In this document: one piece after another, positions 23,892 to 33,071 of the stretch
How the letters are laid out: every line of letters begins with the position of its first letter
Position numbering within the stretch: the stretch's first letter is position 1
Source of the DNA: Roseicella frigidaeris
GTDB lineage: Bacteria > Pseudomonadota > Alphaproteobacteria > Acetobacterales > Acetobacteraceae
DNA: 64,000 bases
Assembly: GCF_003258945.1 (NCBI RefSeq)
Contig: NZ_QLIX01000001.1
Coordinates: 372,001 to 436,000, forward strand
Direction of reading: 5' to 3'
Notes under the pieces: generated by a model
The model's input: only the letters and a program-made list of their open reading frames with translations
Told to the model about the DNA's origin: nothing
Databases searched by the model: none
Translations under genes and position numbers: made by a program

Positions 23892-25154
23892 TCAGGGCTT
23901 GGTGTAGTAGGTGTGGGTCCAGCTGCCCGAGCCCGAGTAGCGTGTCCGCAGGGTTTCGTAGGGCACGATCGAGGTGGAGCCGGAACCGCAATCCGAGACG
24001 AAGACCAGGTCCTCGCCCTGCCGCCCGGTGGCGGTGATGAAATGCGCGCCGCCCCCCGACCAGGCGACGCGGATGCCGAGCGGCCGTCGCTGCAGCATCT
24101 GCTCCATGATCGTGTTGGCCGAGACGGAGCCGCCCTCGATGGAGACGAAATGCCCCGTCCGCTGCAGCGCGTCGTCGAGGAAGCCATAGACGTTGCAGAC
24201 CGTCGAGGCGCCCGTGCCGCAGCAGTCGTTGCGGCCGAGCTGGCCGTTGGCGACGGCGCACTGCGTCCAGCCGGAATTCGGGTCGTAGAAGAGGGCGATG
24301 CTGGTCGAGGTCGCGGCCCAGCACCAGTTGCTCTGCTGCTGCCGCTGCATGGTGAAGCGCAGCACCGCGGAATCGGGTTGCTCCCCGGCATAGCCGGCGA
24401 GGAAGGCCGGCCGGTAGCCCTGGGCGGGCAGCTGCTCGAACAGGAGTTGGTAGGCTTCCGACGTCATGGCGTGGTGCGCGACCGGCACTGCGTCCGGCAG
24501 CTTCTCCCACAGCGCGGCGTACAGATCCTGGCCGCCGACCGTGCAGGCACGGGCGCATCGCAGGTGGTAGCCCTGGCCCGCGAGGTCGGTCGAGACGGCG
24601 TCGAACTCGGCCTCCTTCAGTCGGTGCCGCGCCACCCAGGCGGGACCCGCTGCCTTTACCCAGATCGAGGCGTAGCGGTCCTGCCCGCCCACCGCGTAGC
24701 AGTCGATCCAGACCGGCCGGTAACCCTGTGGGCTGAGCTGCTGGCTGAACAAGGCTTGGTGGCCATCCGAGTTGAGGCCGTGCCGCGCCGCCCAGGCCGG
24801 GCCGGGGGAATTCTCCCAGATGGCGGCATAGTGGTCCCTGCCGCCGAGCTCGTAGCCACTGACGCAGGTTGGCCGGAAGCCCTGCTGCGTCATCTGGTCG
24901 AAGGTCGCCTGGTAGGCCTGGGAGGTTAGGCCGTGGCGCGCCGCCCAGGCCGGGCCAGAGGTCTTCTCCCACAGCGCCGCATAGAAATCCCTGCCATTCA
25001 GCGAATAGCCGGAGACGAGCTTCGGCCGGAAGCCCTGCTGGGTCATCTGGTCGAAGGTGGTCTGGTAGGCCTCGGAGGTCAGGCCGTGGCGCGCCGCCCA
25101 GGCCGCCCCTCCCGACCTCTGCCAGACTGCAACATAGAGATCCCGCGTGGGCAT
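23892..25154 (-). CDS. Tandem-repeat (BTRD1-like) protein with C-terminal papain-like cysteine peptidase
   Basis: 420 residues. The first 255 hold five repeats of about 50 residues, each with a (D/R)xYAAxWEK...GPAWAARHGLTSEAYQ...QGFRPxxVSGY pattern, like the bacterial tandem repeat domain 1. These are followed by a C39/C70 papain-like domain: NWCWAA with catalytic C278, Q272-Q274 ahead of it as the oxyanion candidates, H371 in GGGAHFITATG, and D388 in FVSDCGSG. It also has many other cysteines (298-320), perhaps disulfides. There is no signal peptide, so it is either cytosolic or exported by a non-classical route. Start ATG 25152-25154 follows GAGGAAAGCACC. Substrate is unknown. Confidence 0.8.
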   Translation of the reverse strand: MPTRDLYVAVWQRSGGAAWAARHGLTSEAYQTTFDQMTQQGFRPKLVSGYSLNGRDFYAALWEKTSGPAWAARHGLTSQAYQATFDQMTQQGFRPTCVSGYELGGRDHYAAIWENSPGPAWAARHGLNSDGHQALFSQQLSPQGYRPVWIDCYAVGGQDRYASIWVKAAGPAWVARHRLKEAEFDAVSTDLAGQGYHLRCARACTVGGQDLYAALWEKLPDAVPVAHHAMTSEAYQLLFEQLPAQGYRPAFLAGYAGEQPDSAVLRFTMQRQQQSNWCWAATSTSIALFYDPNSGWTQCAVANGQLGRNDCCGTGASTVCNVYGFLDDALQRTGHFVSIEGGSVSANTIMEQMLQRRPLGIRVAWSGGGAHFITATGRQGEDLVFVSDCGSGSTSIVPYETLRTRYSGSGSWTHTYYTKP

Positions 25155-25305
25155 GGTGCTTTCCTCGAAGCACCGGACCGCATTGTCCGGCGCGCCGAGG
25201 GGACGCTAGGCCGGTATTCATGCCGTATGATGTGTTGCCCGGCACAAGGCGCGGAGCGCAGCGGCGGCCGGTGCGGCGCGACGCGCGCGGCCGCGCTCAT
25301 GCCAG

Positions 25306-25320
25306 CAGCCGTTGGTATCA
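25306..25320 (+). repeat. Short shared motif GCCGTTGGTATCA at the end of the SDR gene
   Basis: AGCCGTTGGTATCA overlaps the SDR stop codon (TCA 25318-25320 on the plus strand). The same 11-base core GCCGTTGGTAT occurs at 38605-38615 and 60405-60415, always between genes or at a gene end. Confidence 0.5.
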
Positions 25321-26070
25321 GATCGCGCCGCCATCGACGACGAAGCTTTGCGCCGTCACCATCCGGCTGTCGTCGGCCGCTAGCCAAAGCACCATCCGCG
25401 CGAGGTCCGGCGGATAGAGCTTCTCCTTCAGGCATTGCCGCTCGAGCGTGGCCCCGACCGCCTCCGGCGTCGCCCAGAGCTGCTCCTGCCGCTCGGTGAA
25501 GACCCAGCCCGGCACCACGACGTTGCAGCGGATGCCGAAGGGCCCAAGATCCCGCGCCAGCCCACGCGCCAGGCCGTGCACGGCCGATTTCGCCGTGGTG
25601 TAGGCCGGCATGCCGCCCTGCGCCTTCATCCAGGACACGCTGCCGAAAAAGAGGATCGAGCCCTGCCGCGCCGCCTGCATCATCGGCGCGACGGCCTGGG
25701 CGCAGAAGAACTGGTGGCGCAGGTTGGTGTGCATGCGCTCGTCCCAGTCGTCAGGCTCAACCGTCTCCCAGCCATGGCGGTCGTCGCGCGCGGCGTTGTT
25801 GACCAGCACGCCGATCGGGCCGAGAGACCGCGCCACCTCGGCCACCGCCAGGCGCAGCGCCGGGATGTCGCGCAGGTCGCAGCGCAGGAAGAGCGCGCCG
25901 GTCTCCGCCGCCACCCGCTCGCCATTGATGGTGTCGATGTCGAGGAAGGCGGTGCGCGCCCCCTGCGCCGCGAATTGCTCGACCATGCAGGCGCCGATGC
26001 CGCTCGCCCCGCCGGTGACGAGCACCACGCGGCCCCGCAGGCTCGGATAGCGCGCGAATTCCTCCGGCAT
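25318..26070 (-). CDS. SDR family NAD(P)-dependent oxidoreductase
   Basis: 250 residues of the classical short-chain dehydrogenase fold. VLVTGGASGIGACMVEQ (glycine-rich cofactor motif), DIDTINGER (an acidic residue after beta-2, favouring NAD), LVNNAARDD, the catalytic Ser in FGSVSWMKAQGGMPAYTTAKSAVHG with YxxxK, and VVPGWVFTERQ. Close by eye to glucose/xylose dehydrogenases of alphaproteobacteria. Substrate unknown. ATG 26068-26070 is chosen as the family start; the open frame upstream covers a repeat copy. Confidence 0.88.
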   Translation of the reverse strand: MPEEFARYPSLRGRVVLVTGGASGIGACMVEQFAAQGARTAFLDIDTINGERVAAETGALFLRCDLRDIPALRLAVAEVARSLGPIGVLVNNAARDDRHGWETVEPDDWDERMHTNLRHQFFCAQAVAPMMQAARQGSILFFGSVSWMKAQGGMPAYTTAKSAVHGLARGLARDLGPFGIRCNVVVPGWVFTERQEQLWATPEAVGATLERQCLKEKLYPPDLARMVLWLAADDSRMVTAQSFVVDGGAI

Positions 26071-26100
26071 GCTCGTGTCCCCCTCAAAGGCTGGCCGTGC

Positions 26101-26164
26101 CCATCGAAGCCGCCGCCACCCGTTGTCCTGCCGCGGCTTCGCCGCGACAGGCTGTGACGCCCCT
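26101..26164 (-). repeat. Second intergenic repeat family, copy upstream of the SDR gene
   Basis: Read on the minus strand it contains GGCGTCACAGCCTGTCGCGG, CGAAGCC and GACAACGGGTGGCGGCGGC. This matches 38645-38695 with about six differences and a short gap. Both copies lie in the same orientation 30-50 bp ahead of a gene start (SDR here, exonuclease there). Confidence 0.7.
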
Positions 26165-26224
26165 TGGGCCAGACGCGACTCATCGACCCCCCGCAACGCC
26201 GCGAGCGACGTCGTGGGGAGTGAT

Positions 26225-27061
26225 CTAGCCCGTGACCGGCGGCAGCACCGGCTGCGCGTCCAGCCAGGTGGCGAACCAGGACAGGCCGAAATGCAGATGC
26301 GGCCCGGTGACCCGGCCCGTGGCGCCGACCGCGCCGATCCGCTGCCCGGCCTCGACCTGCTGCCCCTCCCGCACCCCGATCGCCGAGCAATGCGCGTAGA
26401 GCGTGTTCACCCCATGCCCGTGGTCGAGCACGATCAGCCGGCCGAAGAAGAAGAACTCGGCGGCGAGCGCGACCGTGCCGCCGCAGGCCGCGACGATCGG
26501 CGTGCCGGTCGGCGCGGCGATGTCGAAGCCGTAATGCGGCTGCCGCGGCTCGCCGTTCAGGATGCGCTGGCTGCCGAAGACGCCGCTCACCCGGCCATGC
26601 GTCGGCAGCACGAAGCCGGCGGCGAAATCCGTCCGGGCGCTGTCGAGGGCGCGGGCCGCGGCCAGGCGCTCGCGCTCGGCGGCGATGCGCCGCAGCGCCG
26701 CGGCATCGGGCGTCACCTGCTTCGGCGGCAAGCCGCTGATGGATTGCACCGGCCAGTCGCGCTTCGCCACCGCCATGCGCTGCGCCTCCGGCCGGCCGCC
26801 GGGCGGCGTCACCGTCAGCACCGCCTCCGGCCCCTGGTCGCGGCCGAAGCCGAAGGCGTATTCGCCGCCCGGCCCGACCCGCAGCGCCCGGCCGTCCAGG
26901 GCGAGGCGCGTGCCCGGCGCGACGCGGCCGGTGACCAGGCCGCCCTGGGCGAGCTCCGCGGCCCGGGCGGGGAGGGCAGCGAGCAGCGGCAGGGCGAGCA
27001 GCCCGCGCCGGCCCAGGGATGGAAGGGGCGCCACGGCGCCCGGGCGGCCTCTCCTCGGCAT
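26225..27061 (-). CDS. M23 family metallopeptidase (cell-wall endopeptidase), probable Tat signal
   Basis: 278 residues. LytM-like zinc peptidase that trims peptidoglycan in the periplasm. A leader with GRRGLLALPLLAALPARA suggests a signal peptide with a twin-arginine-like motif. A small beta domain follows (residues 35-100: GRVAPGTRLALDGRALRV). The catalytic domain has RVSGVFGSQRILNG, PHYGFDIAAPTGTPIVA, GLIVLDHGHGVNTLYAHCS and HLHFGLSWF, holding the H-x-H and H-D zinc ligands. It ends in PVTG. It lies 11 bp behind xseA and shares its strand, so it is probably co-transcribed. ATG is at 27059-27061. Confidence 0.9.
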   Translation of the reverse strand: MPRRGRPGAVAPLPSLGRRGLLALPLLAALPARAAELAQGGLVTGRVAPGTRLALDGRALRVGPGGEYAFGFGRDQGPEAVLTVTPPGGRPEAQRMAVAKRDWPVQSISGLPPKQVTPDAAALRRIAAERERLAAARALDSARTDFAAGFVLPTHGRVSGVFGSQRILNGEPRQPHYGFDIAAPTGTPIVAACGGTVALAAEFFFFGRLIVLDHGHGVNTLYAHCSAIGVREGQQVEAGQRIGAVGATGRVTGPHLHFGLSWFATWLDAQPVLPPVTG

Positions 27062-27072
27062 GCCTGCGTCCC

Positions 27073-28554
27073 TCACAGCAAGGCCCCCTGCTCCCCATCC
27101 TCGCGCTTGCGGCGCGCGGGCTTCGTCCCCTCGGCGGTCGCCCGCACCGGGCCATCGGCGAAGGTTAGCACCAGCCGCTCGCCGGGCGGCACCGCGGCGG
27201 CGCTGGCCAGCGGCGTGCCCTCGGCATCGGCGACCAGGGCGAAGCCGCGCGCCAGCACCGCCTGGTAGGAGACGCCCTCGAGCCGCGCCACCAGCCCCTC
27301 CAGCCGGGCCCGCTTCTCCCGCGCCAGGGCCGCGACCGGGGTCGCCGAGAAGCGGGCGAGCGCCGGTGCCGTCGTGCCGCGGGCGAGCTGGCGCCGCATC
27401 GCCCCCTCCGCGCGCTGGCCGAGCAGGCCCAGCGCGGCGCGGCGGGCGGCGATACCCTCGCGCGGATGCGGCAGGCGCGGCGCGGTCCGGGCCAGCGCCC
27501 CGCGCTTGCGCTCGAGCAGCGCCGGCAGGGCGACGGCCAGCCGCTCGCCGCGATCCTCCAGCCGCTGCCGCAGGGCGCCGAGCAGGTTCGGCAGGTCGGG
27601 CAGGCCGCGCTCGGCCAGCATCAGCCGGCGGCGGGCGCGGTCGAGCAGGGCGCGGCCGGATTGCAGCAGCCGCGCCTCGGTCTGGGCGAGGTCGGCCAGC
27701 AGGTCGGCGCGGGCCGGGATGGCCATCTCGGCGGCCGCCGTCGGCGTCGGGGCGCGGCGGTCGGCGGCGAAGTCGATCAAGGTCGTGTCCGTCTCGTGCC
27801 CGACGGCGCTGATCAGCGGGATCGGGCTCTCGGCGGCGGCGCGGACCACGACCTCCTCGTTGAAGGCCATCAGGTCCTCGAGGCTGCCGCCGCCGCGGGC
27901 GACGATCAGCACGTCCGGCCGCGGCACCGGCCCGTCCGGCGCGATGGCGCCGAAGCCGCGGATGGCGGCGGCGATCTGCTCCGCCGCGCCCTGGCCCTGC
28001 ACGGGGACGGGCCAGAGCAGCAGGTGGCGCGGGAAGCGCCGGGCGATGGTGGTGCGGATGTCCTGGATGACGGCGCCGCGCTCGGAGGTGACGACGCCGA
28101 TGACGCGGGGCAGCACCGGCAGCGCCCGCTTGCGCTCCGGCGCGAAGAGCCCTTCCTCGAGCAGGCGCAGCCGCAGCATCTCGATGCGGGCGAGCAGCGC
28201 GCCCTCGCCGGCATAGTCCAGCCGGTCGATGACGAGCTGGTATTTCGAGCGGTCGGCATAGGTGCCGATCTTGCCGGTGGCGATGACCTCGACGCCGTTC
28301 TCCGGCTTGATCGCCAGCCGCGGCACGAAGGTCTTCCAGATCACCGACTCGATCTTGGCGTTCTCGTCCTTCAGCGAGAGGTAGATGTGGCCGGAGGGGT
28401 AGCGCTTGAGCTCGGTGATCTCGCCGCGCACCCGCACCCGGCCGAAGGCGTCCTCCAGCGTGCGGCGGATGGCGCCGGCGATCTCGGAGACGGCGAATTC
28501 CGGGATGTTCGGCGCGGCCTTGGCGGCGCCGGCGCGGGGCGCGGTCGTGTCCAT
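27073..28554 (-). CDS. xseA: Exodeoxyribonuclease VII large subunit
   Basis: 493 residues. Catalytic subunit of the nuclease that degrades single-stranded DNA from either end. The N-terminal OB fold ([53 protein letters not shown]) and the middle [57 protein letters not shown] and [29 protein letters not shown] motifs are diagnostic. A long Arg/Leu-rich coiled-coil region and a short basic tail close the protein. xseB is not in the window. The start is ATG 28552-28554. It is divergent from purD. Confidence 0.95.
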   Translation of the reverse strand: MDTTAPRAGAAKAAPNIPEFAVSEIAGAIRRTLEDAFGRVRVRGEITELKRYPSGHIYLSLKDENAKIESVIWKTFVPRLAIKPENGVEVIATGKIGTYADRSKYQLVIDRLDYAGEGALLARIEMLRLRLLEEGLFAPERKRALPVLPRVIGVVTSERGAVIQDIRTTIARRFPRHLLLWPVPVQGQGAAEQIAAAIRGFGAIAPDGPVPRPDVLIVARGGGSLEDLMAFNEEVVVRAAAESPIPLISAVGHETDTTLIDFAADRRAPTPTAAAEMAIPARADLLADLAQTEARLLQSGRALLDRARRRLMLAERGLPDLPNLLGALRQRLEDRGERLAVALPALLERKRGALARTAPRLPHPREGIAARRAALGLLGQRAEGAMRRQLARGTTAPALARFSATPVAALAREKRARLEGLVARLEGVSYQAVLARGFALVADAEGTPLASAAAVPPGERLVLTFADGPVRATAEGTKPARRKREDGEQGALL

Positions 28555-28664
28555 CGCCGCAGGATATGCTAGGGGGCCGCCCGCGGGGAGCCCGTGGGGC
28601 GGCGATCCCCACCCGGTTCCGCAGGCGGCACGGCCGCCGAACGGGCGGCAGGAGGCATGGCGGC

Positions 28665-29948
28665 ATGAAGGTCCTCGTGGTCGGCGGCGGCGGGCGGGAA
28701 CATGCGCTGTGCTGGGCGCTTTCGGGCTCGGCGCTGCTGACGAAGCTCTGGTGCGCGCCGGGCAATGCCGGCATCGCCGAGGTCGCGGAGTGCGTGCCGA
28801 TCGGCGCCGAGGACGTGCCGGCCCTGGTCGATTTCGCCCGGGCGCAGGGGGTGGAGCTGGTCGTCGCCGGGCCGGAGGCGCCGCTCACCCTCGGGCTGGC
28901 GGATGCCTGCGCCGCGGCCGGGCTGCGCTGCTTCGGCCCCTCGGCGGCGGCGGCGCGGCTCGAGGGCAGCAAGAGCTTCACCAAGGCGGTGGCGGATGCG
29001 GCCGGCGTGCCGACCGCCGCCTGGGCCCGGTTCGAGGACCCGGCGGCGGCGCGCCGCCACCTCCGCGAGCGGGGGGCGCCGATCGTCGTCAAGGCCGATG
29101 GCCTGGCCGCCGGCAAGGGCGTGGTGGTGGCCGAGACGCTGGCCGAGGCCGAGGCGGCCATCGCCGAGATCATGGAGAGCCGGGTGCACGGCGCCGCCGG
29201 GGCGAGCGTCGTCATCGAGGAATGCCTGCGCGGCGAGGAGGTCTCCTTCTTCGCCCTCTGCGACGGCGAGACGGCGCTGCCCCTCGGCGCGGCGCAGGAC
29301 CACAAGCGGGTCGGCGAGGGCGATACCGGGCCGAACACCGGCGGCATGGGCGCCTATTCGCCGCCGCCGGCCTTCACCCCGGCGCTGCAGGCGCAGGTGA
29401 TGGCCGAGATCGTCCGCCCGACCCTCGCTGAGATGGCGCGCCGCGGCACGCCCTTCCGCGGCGTGCTCTTCGCCGGGCTGATGCTGACCGGGCAGGGGCC
29501 GAAGCTCATCGAGTTCAACGTCCGCTTCGGCGACCCGGAATGCCAGGCGCTGATGCTGCGGCTGCGCAGCGACCTGCTGGCGGCGCTGCTCGCCGCCTGC
29601 GACGGCGAGCTCGGGGATTTCGACCTGCGCTGGGACGAGCGGCCGAGCCTCGTCGTCGTCATGGCGGCGCGCGGCTATCCCGGCGCCTATGCCAAGGGCA
29701 CGGAGATCCGCGGCCTGGAGCGGGCCGCGGCGGTGCCGGGGGTGCAGGTCTTCCAGGCCGGCACGGCGCGGCGGGCGGATGGCGCGGTGGTGGCCACGGG
29801 CGGCCGGGTGCTCGGCATCGCGGCGCGCGGCGAGACGCTGCCGGCGGCGCGGCAGGCCGCCTATGCGGCGGTCGATGCCATCGACTGGCCCGAAGGGTTC
29901 TGCCGCCGCGACATCGCCCATCGGGCCCTGCCAGGAGGTGGGCGGTGA
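28665..29948 (+). CDS. purD: Phosphoribosylamine-glycine ligase (GAR synthetase)
   Basis: 427 residues, the standard length. Joins glycine to 5-phosphoribosylamine using ATP, the second step of purine synthesis. [19 protein letters not shown] at the N terminus, [27 protein letters not shown], the ATP-grasp core ([58 protein letters not shown]) and [18 protein letters not shown] are complete. ATG 28665 is preceded by GGAGGC. Its stop overlaps the GTG start of a beta-lactamase gene. It is divergent from xseA, a common bacterial arrangement. Confidence 0.97.
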   Translation: MKVLVVGGGGREHALCWALSGSALLTKLWCAPGNAGIAEVAECVPIGAEDVPALVDFARAQGVELVVAGPEAPLTLGLADACAAAGLRCFGPSAAAARLEGSKSFTKAVADAAGVPTAAWARFEDPAAARRHLRERGAPIVVKADGLAAGKGVVVAETLAEAEAAIAEIMESRVHGAAGASVVIEECLRGEEVSFFALCDGETALPLGAAQDHKRVGEGDTGPNTGGMGAYSPPPAFTPALQAQVMAEIVRPTLAEMARRGTPFRGVLFAGLMLTGQGPKLIEFNVRFGDPECQALMLRLRSDLLAALLAACDGELGDFDLRWDERPSLVVVMAARGYPGAYAKGTEIRGLERAAAVPGVQVFQAGTARRADGAVVATGGRVLGIAARGETLPAARQAAYAAVDAIDWPEGFCRRDIAHRALPGGGR

Positions 29949-30814
29949 CCGGCCGGCGGGCCCTGCTCGGCGGCACCCTGGCGCTGGCCGCCGGGCGCCC
30001 CGCCGCGGCGCGCGGCTTCGAGCCGCTGCCGGCGGCGCTGCAGCGGATCGAGCGGGAGAGCGGCGGCCGGCTCGGCTTCGTCATGCTCGAATCCGGCTCG
30101 GGCGGCGGCGCGGCGCATCGCCCGGCCGAGCGCTTCCCGATGTGCAGCACCTTCAAGCTGCTCGCCGCCGCCGCCGTGCTCGCCCGCGTCGATGCCGGGC
30201 AGGAGCGGCTGGAGCGGCGGGTCCGCTTCGGGCGGGCGGCGCTGGTGCCCTATTCCCCGATCACCGAGCAGCAGGCGGAGGGCGAGGGGATGACGCTCGC
30301 GGCGCTCGCGGCCGCGGCCATCGGCTACAGCGACAACACCGCCGGCAACCTGCTGCTGGAGGCGATCGGCGGCCCGGCCGGGCTGACCGGCTTCGCCCGC
30401 GGCCTCGGCGATGCGGTGACCCGGCTCGACCGCATCGAGCCGGCATTGAACGAGGCGCTGCCCGGCGACCCGCGCGACACCACCTCGCCGATGGCGATGC
30501 TGACCGATCTGCGGCGGCTGCTGCTCGGCGATGCGCTCTCCGCCGCGGGACGGGAGCGGCTCACCGGCTGGCTGCTCGGCAGCCGCACCGGCGACAGCCG
30601 CATCCGGGCCGGCCTGCCGGCGGGCTGGCGCTTCGGCGACAAGACCGGCTCGGGCGAGCGGGGCACGACCAACGATGTCGGCATCGTCTGGCCGCCGGGG
30701 CGGCCGCCGGTGCTCTTCGCCGCCTTCCTGACCGAGACCGAGGCCGGGATGGAGCAGCGCAACGCGACCCTCGCCGCGGTGGGCCGCGCCATGGCGGCGG
30801 AGCTGATCGGCTGA
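29945..30814 (+). CDS. Class A beta-lactamase
   Basis: 289 residues from GTG 29945, which overlaps the purD stop (GTGA). A twin-arginine-type leader [15 protein letters not shown] suggests Tat export. Catalytic motifs are complete: S68-TF-K71 (SxxK), S129-D130-N131, E165-x-x-x-N169 in EPALN, and K233-T-G. Hydrolyses penicillin- or cephalosporin-type beta-lactams in the periplasm. The spectrum cannot be predicted from this sequence alone. C67 occupies the Ambler 69 position, but the partner cysteine seen at Ambler 238 in class A carbapenemases is absent. AGGAGGTGGG lies just upstream. It reads as a chromosomal resident gene with composition like its neighbours. Confidence 0.93.
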   Translation: MTGRRALLGGTLALAAGRPAAARGFEPLPAALQRIERESGGRLGFVMLESGSGGGAAHRPAERFPMCSTFKLLAAAAVLARVDAGQERLERRVRFGRAALVPYSPITEQQAEGEGMTLAALAAAAIGYSDNTAGNLLLEAIGGPAGLTGFARGLGDAVTRLDRIEPALNEALPGDPRDTTSPMAMLTDLRRLLLGDALSAAGRERLTGWLLGSRTGDSRIRAGLPAGWRFGDKTGSGERGTTNDVGIVWPPGRPPVLFAAFLTETEAGMEQRNATLAAVGRAMAAELIG

Positions 30815-30857
30815 CCGGCCCGCCGGCCGGCCAGGCGGCGCAGGGCGCGGCGCGGGG

Positions 30858-31589
30858 TCAGGCCGGCTCCAGCACCTCGGCCACCGGGCCGTCGGCGACG
30901 ATGCGCCCGGCATCGAGGCGGATCGCCCGGGTGCACCATTCCCGGACCACCTCCATGTCGTGCGTCGCCAGCACCAGGATGTCGGCGTCGTTGACCAGGC
31001 GGGTGAGCTTCTCCCGCGCCTTGGCCATGAAGGCGGCGTCGCCGGCCAGGAACCACTCGTCCATCAGCAGCACCTCCGGCTCCATGACCGTCGCCATGGC
31101 GAAGGAGAGGCGCACCTGCATGCCGGCCGAATAGGTGCGGACCGGCACGTCGAGGAACTCGCCGAGGCCGGAGAAGGCGCCGACCTCGTCGGCCATGGCG
31201 GTGCTCTCGGCCTCCGACAGGCCGCGGAACAGGCCGCGCAGCACGATGTTCTCCCGCCCGGTCGATTCCTGGTCCATGCCGGCCGAAGGGTCGATGAGGG
31301 AGCCGATGAGCCCCGCCACCTCGAGCCGCCCGGCGACCGGCTCGTAGACGCCGGCGAGGGTGCGCAGCAGCGTCGTCTTGCCGGCGCCGTTATGGCCGAT
31401 CAGCGCCACCCGCTCGCCGCGCTCGATCCGGAAGGAGAGGTCGCGGAGCGCGGAGACGACCACGCGGTGCGACGCATCCTCCCGCAGCCGCAGCGGCGCC
31501 TTGGAGAGGATGCGTTTCTTCAACGACCTGGCGCCCATGTGGTAGAGCGGGAAGTCGATGGCCAGGCTCTCGGCGAGGATGTGGGGCAT
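30858..31589 (-). CDS. Polysaccharide/polyol-phosphate export ABC transporter ATP-binding protein (Wzt/TagH-like)
   Basis: 243 residues. ATPase that powers export of a polysaccharide or other glycoconjugate. Residues 50-80 have the Walker A sequence GHNGAGKTTLLRTLAG; the ABC signature is YSAGMQVRLSFA; Walker B is VLLMDEWFLAGDAAF; the H-loop is THDME. The sequence MPHILAESLAIDFPLYHMGARSLKKRIL is typical of the short-form Wzt/RfbE/KpsT group without a carbohydrate-binding C-terminal domain. It is the partner of the permease at 31861, but 271 bp separate them because a hairpin repeat is inserted. ATG is at 31587-31589. Confidence 0.92.
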   Translation of the reverse strand: MPHILAESLAIDFPLYHMGARSLKKRILSKAPLRLREDASHRVVVSALRDLSFRIERGERVALIGHNGAGKTTLLRTLAGVYEPVAGRLEVAGLIGSLIDPSAGMDQESTGRENIVLRGLFRGLSEAESTAMADEVGAFSGLGEFLDVPVRTYSAGMQVRLSFAMATVMEPEVLLMDEWFLAGDAAFMAKAREKLTRLVNDADILVLATHDMEVVREWCTRAIRLDAGRIVADGPVAEVLEPA

Positions 31590-31756
31590 GGGGTGGCCTG
31601 CGTGCTCCGTCGCCCGGGGCCGGTGCGCCGGATCGGCGCCCCGGCCGGGGCGGGCCAGACCACGATCCGTTCACACGGGCTCGCGGACCATGGGCCAGCC
31701 TGTTGTTGTGTCGCGTGAGTCGCGCCTTCGGTGCGTCCACCCCAGGCGGTCACGCC

Positions 31757-31864
31757 CTAGAGCATGTCCTGCGAACTTCCGTTCACCTGAAATGCTCTAG
31801 GTGGTTGTTTTTACGAGCATCTTCACCTGTCCGGATGAGGTCATCCGGACAGGATCTGCTCTAG
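31757..31864 (-). repeat. Composite hairpin repeat, copy 5 (modules B and A, reverse), inside an ABC exporter operon
   Basis: B (31757-31800) starts CTAGAGCATGTCCTGCGAAC and ends AATGCTCTAG. A (31815-31864) contains the perfect stem CCTGTCCGGATG-aggt-CATCCGGACAGG (31826-31853) between GAGCA and TGCTCTAG. Only five bases in 108 differ from 44829-44936. The CTAG (31861-31864) forms the permease stop codon. Confidence 0.9.
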
Positions 31865-32712
31865 ACCCAGAAGGCGATGCGGCCGCGGAAGCGGACGAAG
31901 AAGGCGAGGGCCACGGCGGCGACGAGCAGCGTGTAGAGCACCGCCGAGAGCCAGACCAGGGGCGTGACCCCGCCCTCGACCAGCGGTCCGCGGACGGTCT
32001 CCATCACCGTGTAGAAGGGGTTGAGCGGCAGCCAGCGGGCGGTGTCCCCCAGCAGCTCCGGCTTCCAGAGCACCGGCGACATGTAGAAGGCGAGCTGCAT
32101 GAAGCTGTTGACGATCGGCGCGATGTCGCGGAAGCGGGCGCAGACCATGCCGAGCAGCAGCGAGACGAAGAAGGCGTTCACCACGACGAGCAGCAGGCCG
32201 GGGAAGAGCAGCAGCACCTCCCGGCCCGGCAGGGTGCCGGTGGCGAGGAAGACGAGGAAGACCAGCGGCAGGCTGTGGGCGGTGATCAGCGCGTTGCGGA
32301 AGACCGAGCGCAGCACATGCACCGTGAAGGGCAGGGGGAGCTGGCGGATGATCCCCTCGGCGCTGGTCAGGCTGGTGCAGGCATCCGTGACCGTCTGGTT
32401 GATCATGCCCCAGACGATCAGGCTGACGGCGACGAAGGGCAGGTAGTTCCGCACCTCGAGCTTGAAGAGCGAGGAGTAGAGGATGCCGAGCCCGACCACC
32501 ATGACGGCGGTCGAGAGCGTCAGCCAGAAGGGGCCGAGCACCGAGCCGCGGTAGCGGTTGCGGATGTCGAGCCGGGCCAGGGCGGCGGGCAGCCGCCAGC
32601 GCCTGAGGCCGGTCGCCAGATCCTCGAGCGCCGCCGCGCGGCGGCGCGGCCGTGCCGCGTCGCAGATATAGAGCTGGCCCTGGTCGGGCCGCGGCAGGGT
32701 CGCATCCAGCAT
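31861..32712 (-). CDS. Polysaccharide/polyol-phosphate export ABC transporter permease (Wzm-like)
   Basis: 283 residues with six predicted membrane helices after a cytoplasmic N-terminal stretch (RRWRLPAALARLDIRNRYRGSVLGPFWLTLS, the ABC-2 signature of the Wzm/TagG group). Helices include VMVVGLGILYSSLF, LPFVAVSLIVWGMI, LPLVFLVFLATG, LLLFPGLLLVVVNAFFVSLLLG and the C-terminal WLSAVLYTLLVAAVALAFF. Forms the membrane pore with the ATPase at 30858, transcribed after it. The cargo is not known; no synthesis genes adjoin. The stop codon is contributed by the repeat at 31757. Confidence 0.9.
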   Translation of the reverse strand: MLDATLPRPDQGQLYICDAARPRRRAAALEDLATGLRRWRLPAALARLDIRNRYRGSVLGPFWLTLSTAVMVVGLGILYSSLFKLEVRNYLPFVAVSLIVWGMINQTVTDACTSLTSAEGIIRQLPLPFTVHVLRSVFRNALITAHSLPLVFLVFLATGTLPGREVLLLFPGLLLVVVNAFFVSLLLGMVCARFRDIAPIVNSFMQLAFYMSPVLWKPELLGDTARWLPLNPFYTVMETVRGPLVEGGVTPLVWLSAVLYTLLVAAVALAFFVRFRGRIAFWV

Positions 32713-33071
32713 GGGCCGGCCTATAGACCGGTCCGGCCATGGCTTCCAGCGCGATGCGCGGCTGGCCCCAGGACCTCCGCGTCGCCATCAGGACACAGGC
32801 AAGAAATGACGCATGCAAAGTATTGCGATGAAGACTCGGTCTTGCCGAACGCGCCCATAAACGTGTAGGGCTGACAGTCTTACGGACGCATGCCGTCCGC
32901 CTGGTCTTCGGGGCAAGCCTGGAGTCGCGCATCGTGGGGACGGTGCGCGTCTCGGGGGGGCAGGCTTCGGAACCCGGTGGTCCAAAACCCGACGGAGCCA
33001 AGGGGATGCCCCAGGGGAAGCGGACGACGATCGAGGCTGGCCGGACAGCGAGGGCGCCAGGCGCCCGCCTG
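32713..33071. other. Divergent intergenic region
   Basis: 359 bp between the exporter permease and the transglycosylase. Around 32810-32880 the base composition falls (AAAGTATTGCGATGAAGAC, AAACGTGTAGGGCTGACAG), as expected for promoters, but I could not fix -35/-10 boxes with confidence. An in-frame upstream start for the transglycosylase at 33006 is present but unlikely. Confidence 0.45.

Noticed and set aside
30120-30680. Carbapenemase call for the beta-lactamase
   Set aside because: A Cys is present at Ambler 69 but not at 238, so the disulfide typical of class A carbapenemases is missing.
33006-33071. Upstream start for the transglycosylase at 33006
   Set aside because: It would put 22 polar residues before the lipoprotein signal, which is not compatible with lipobox processing.
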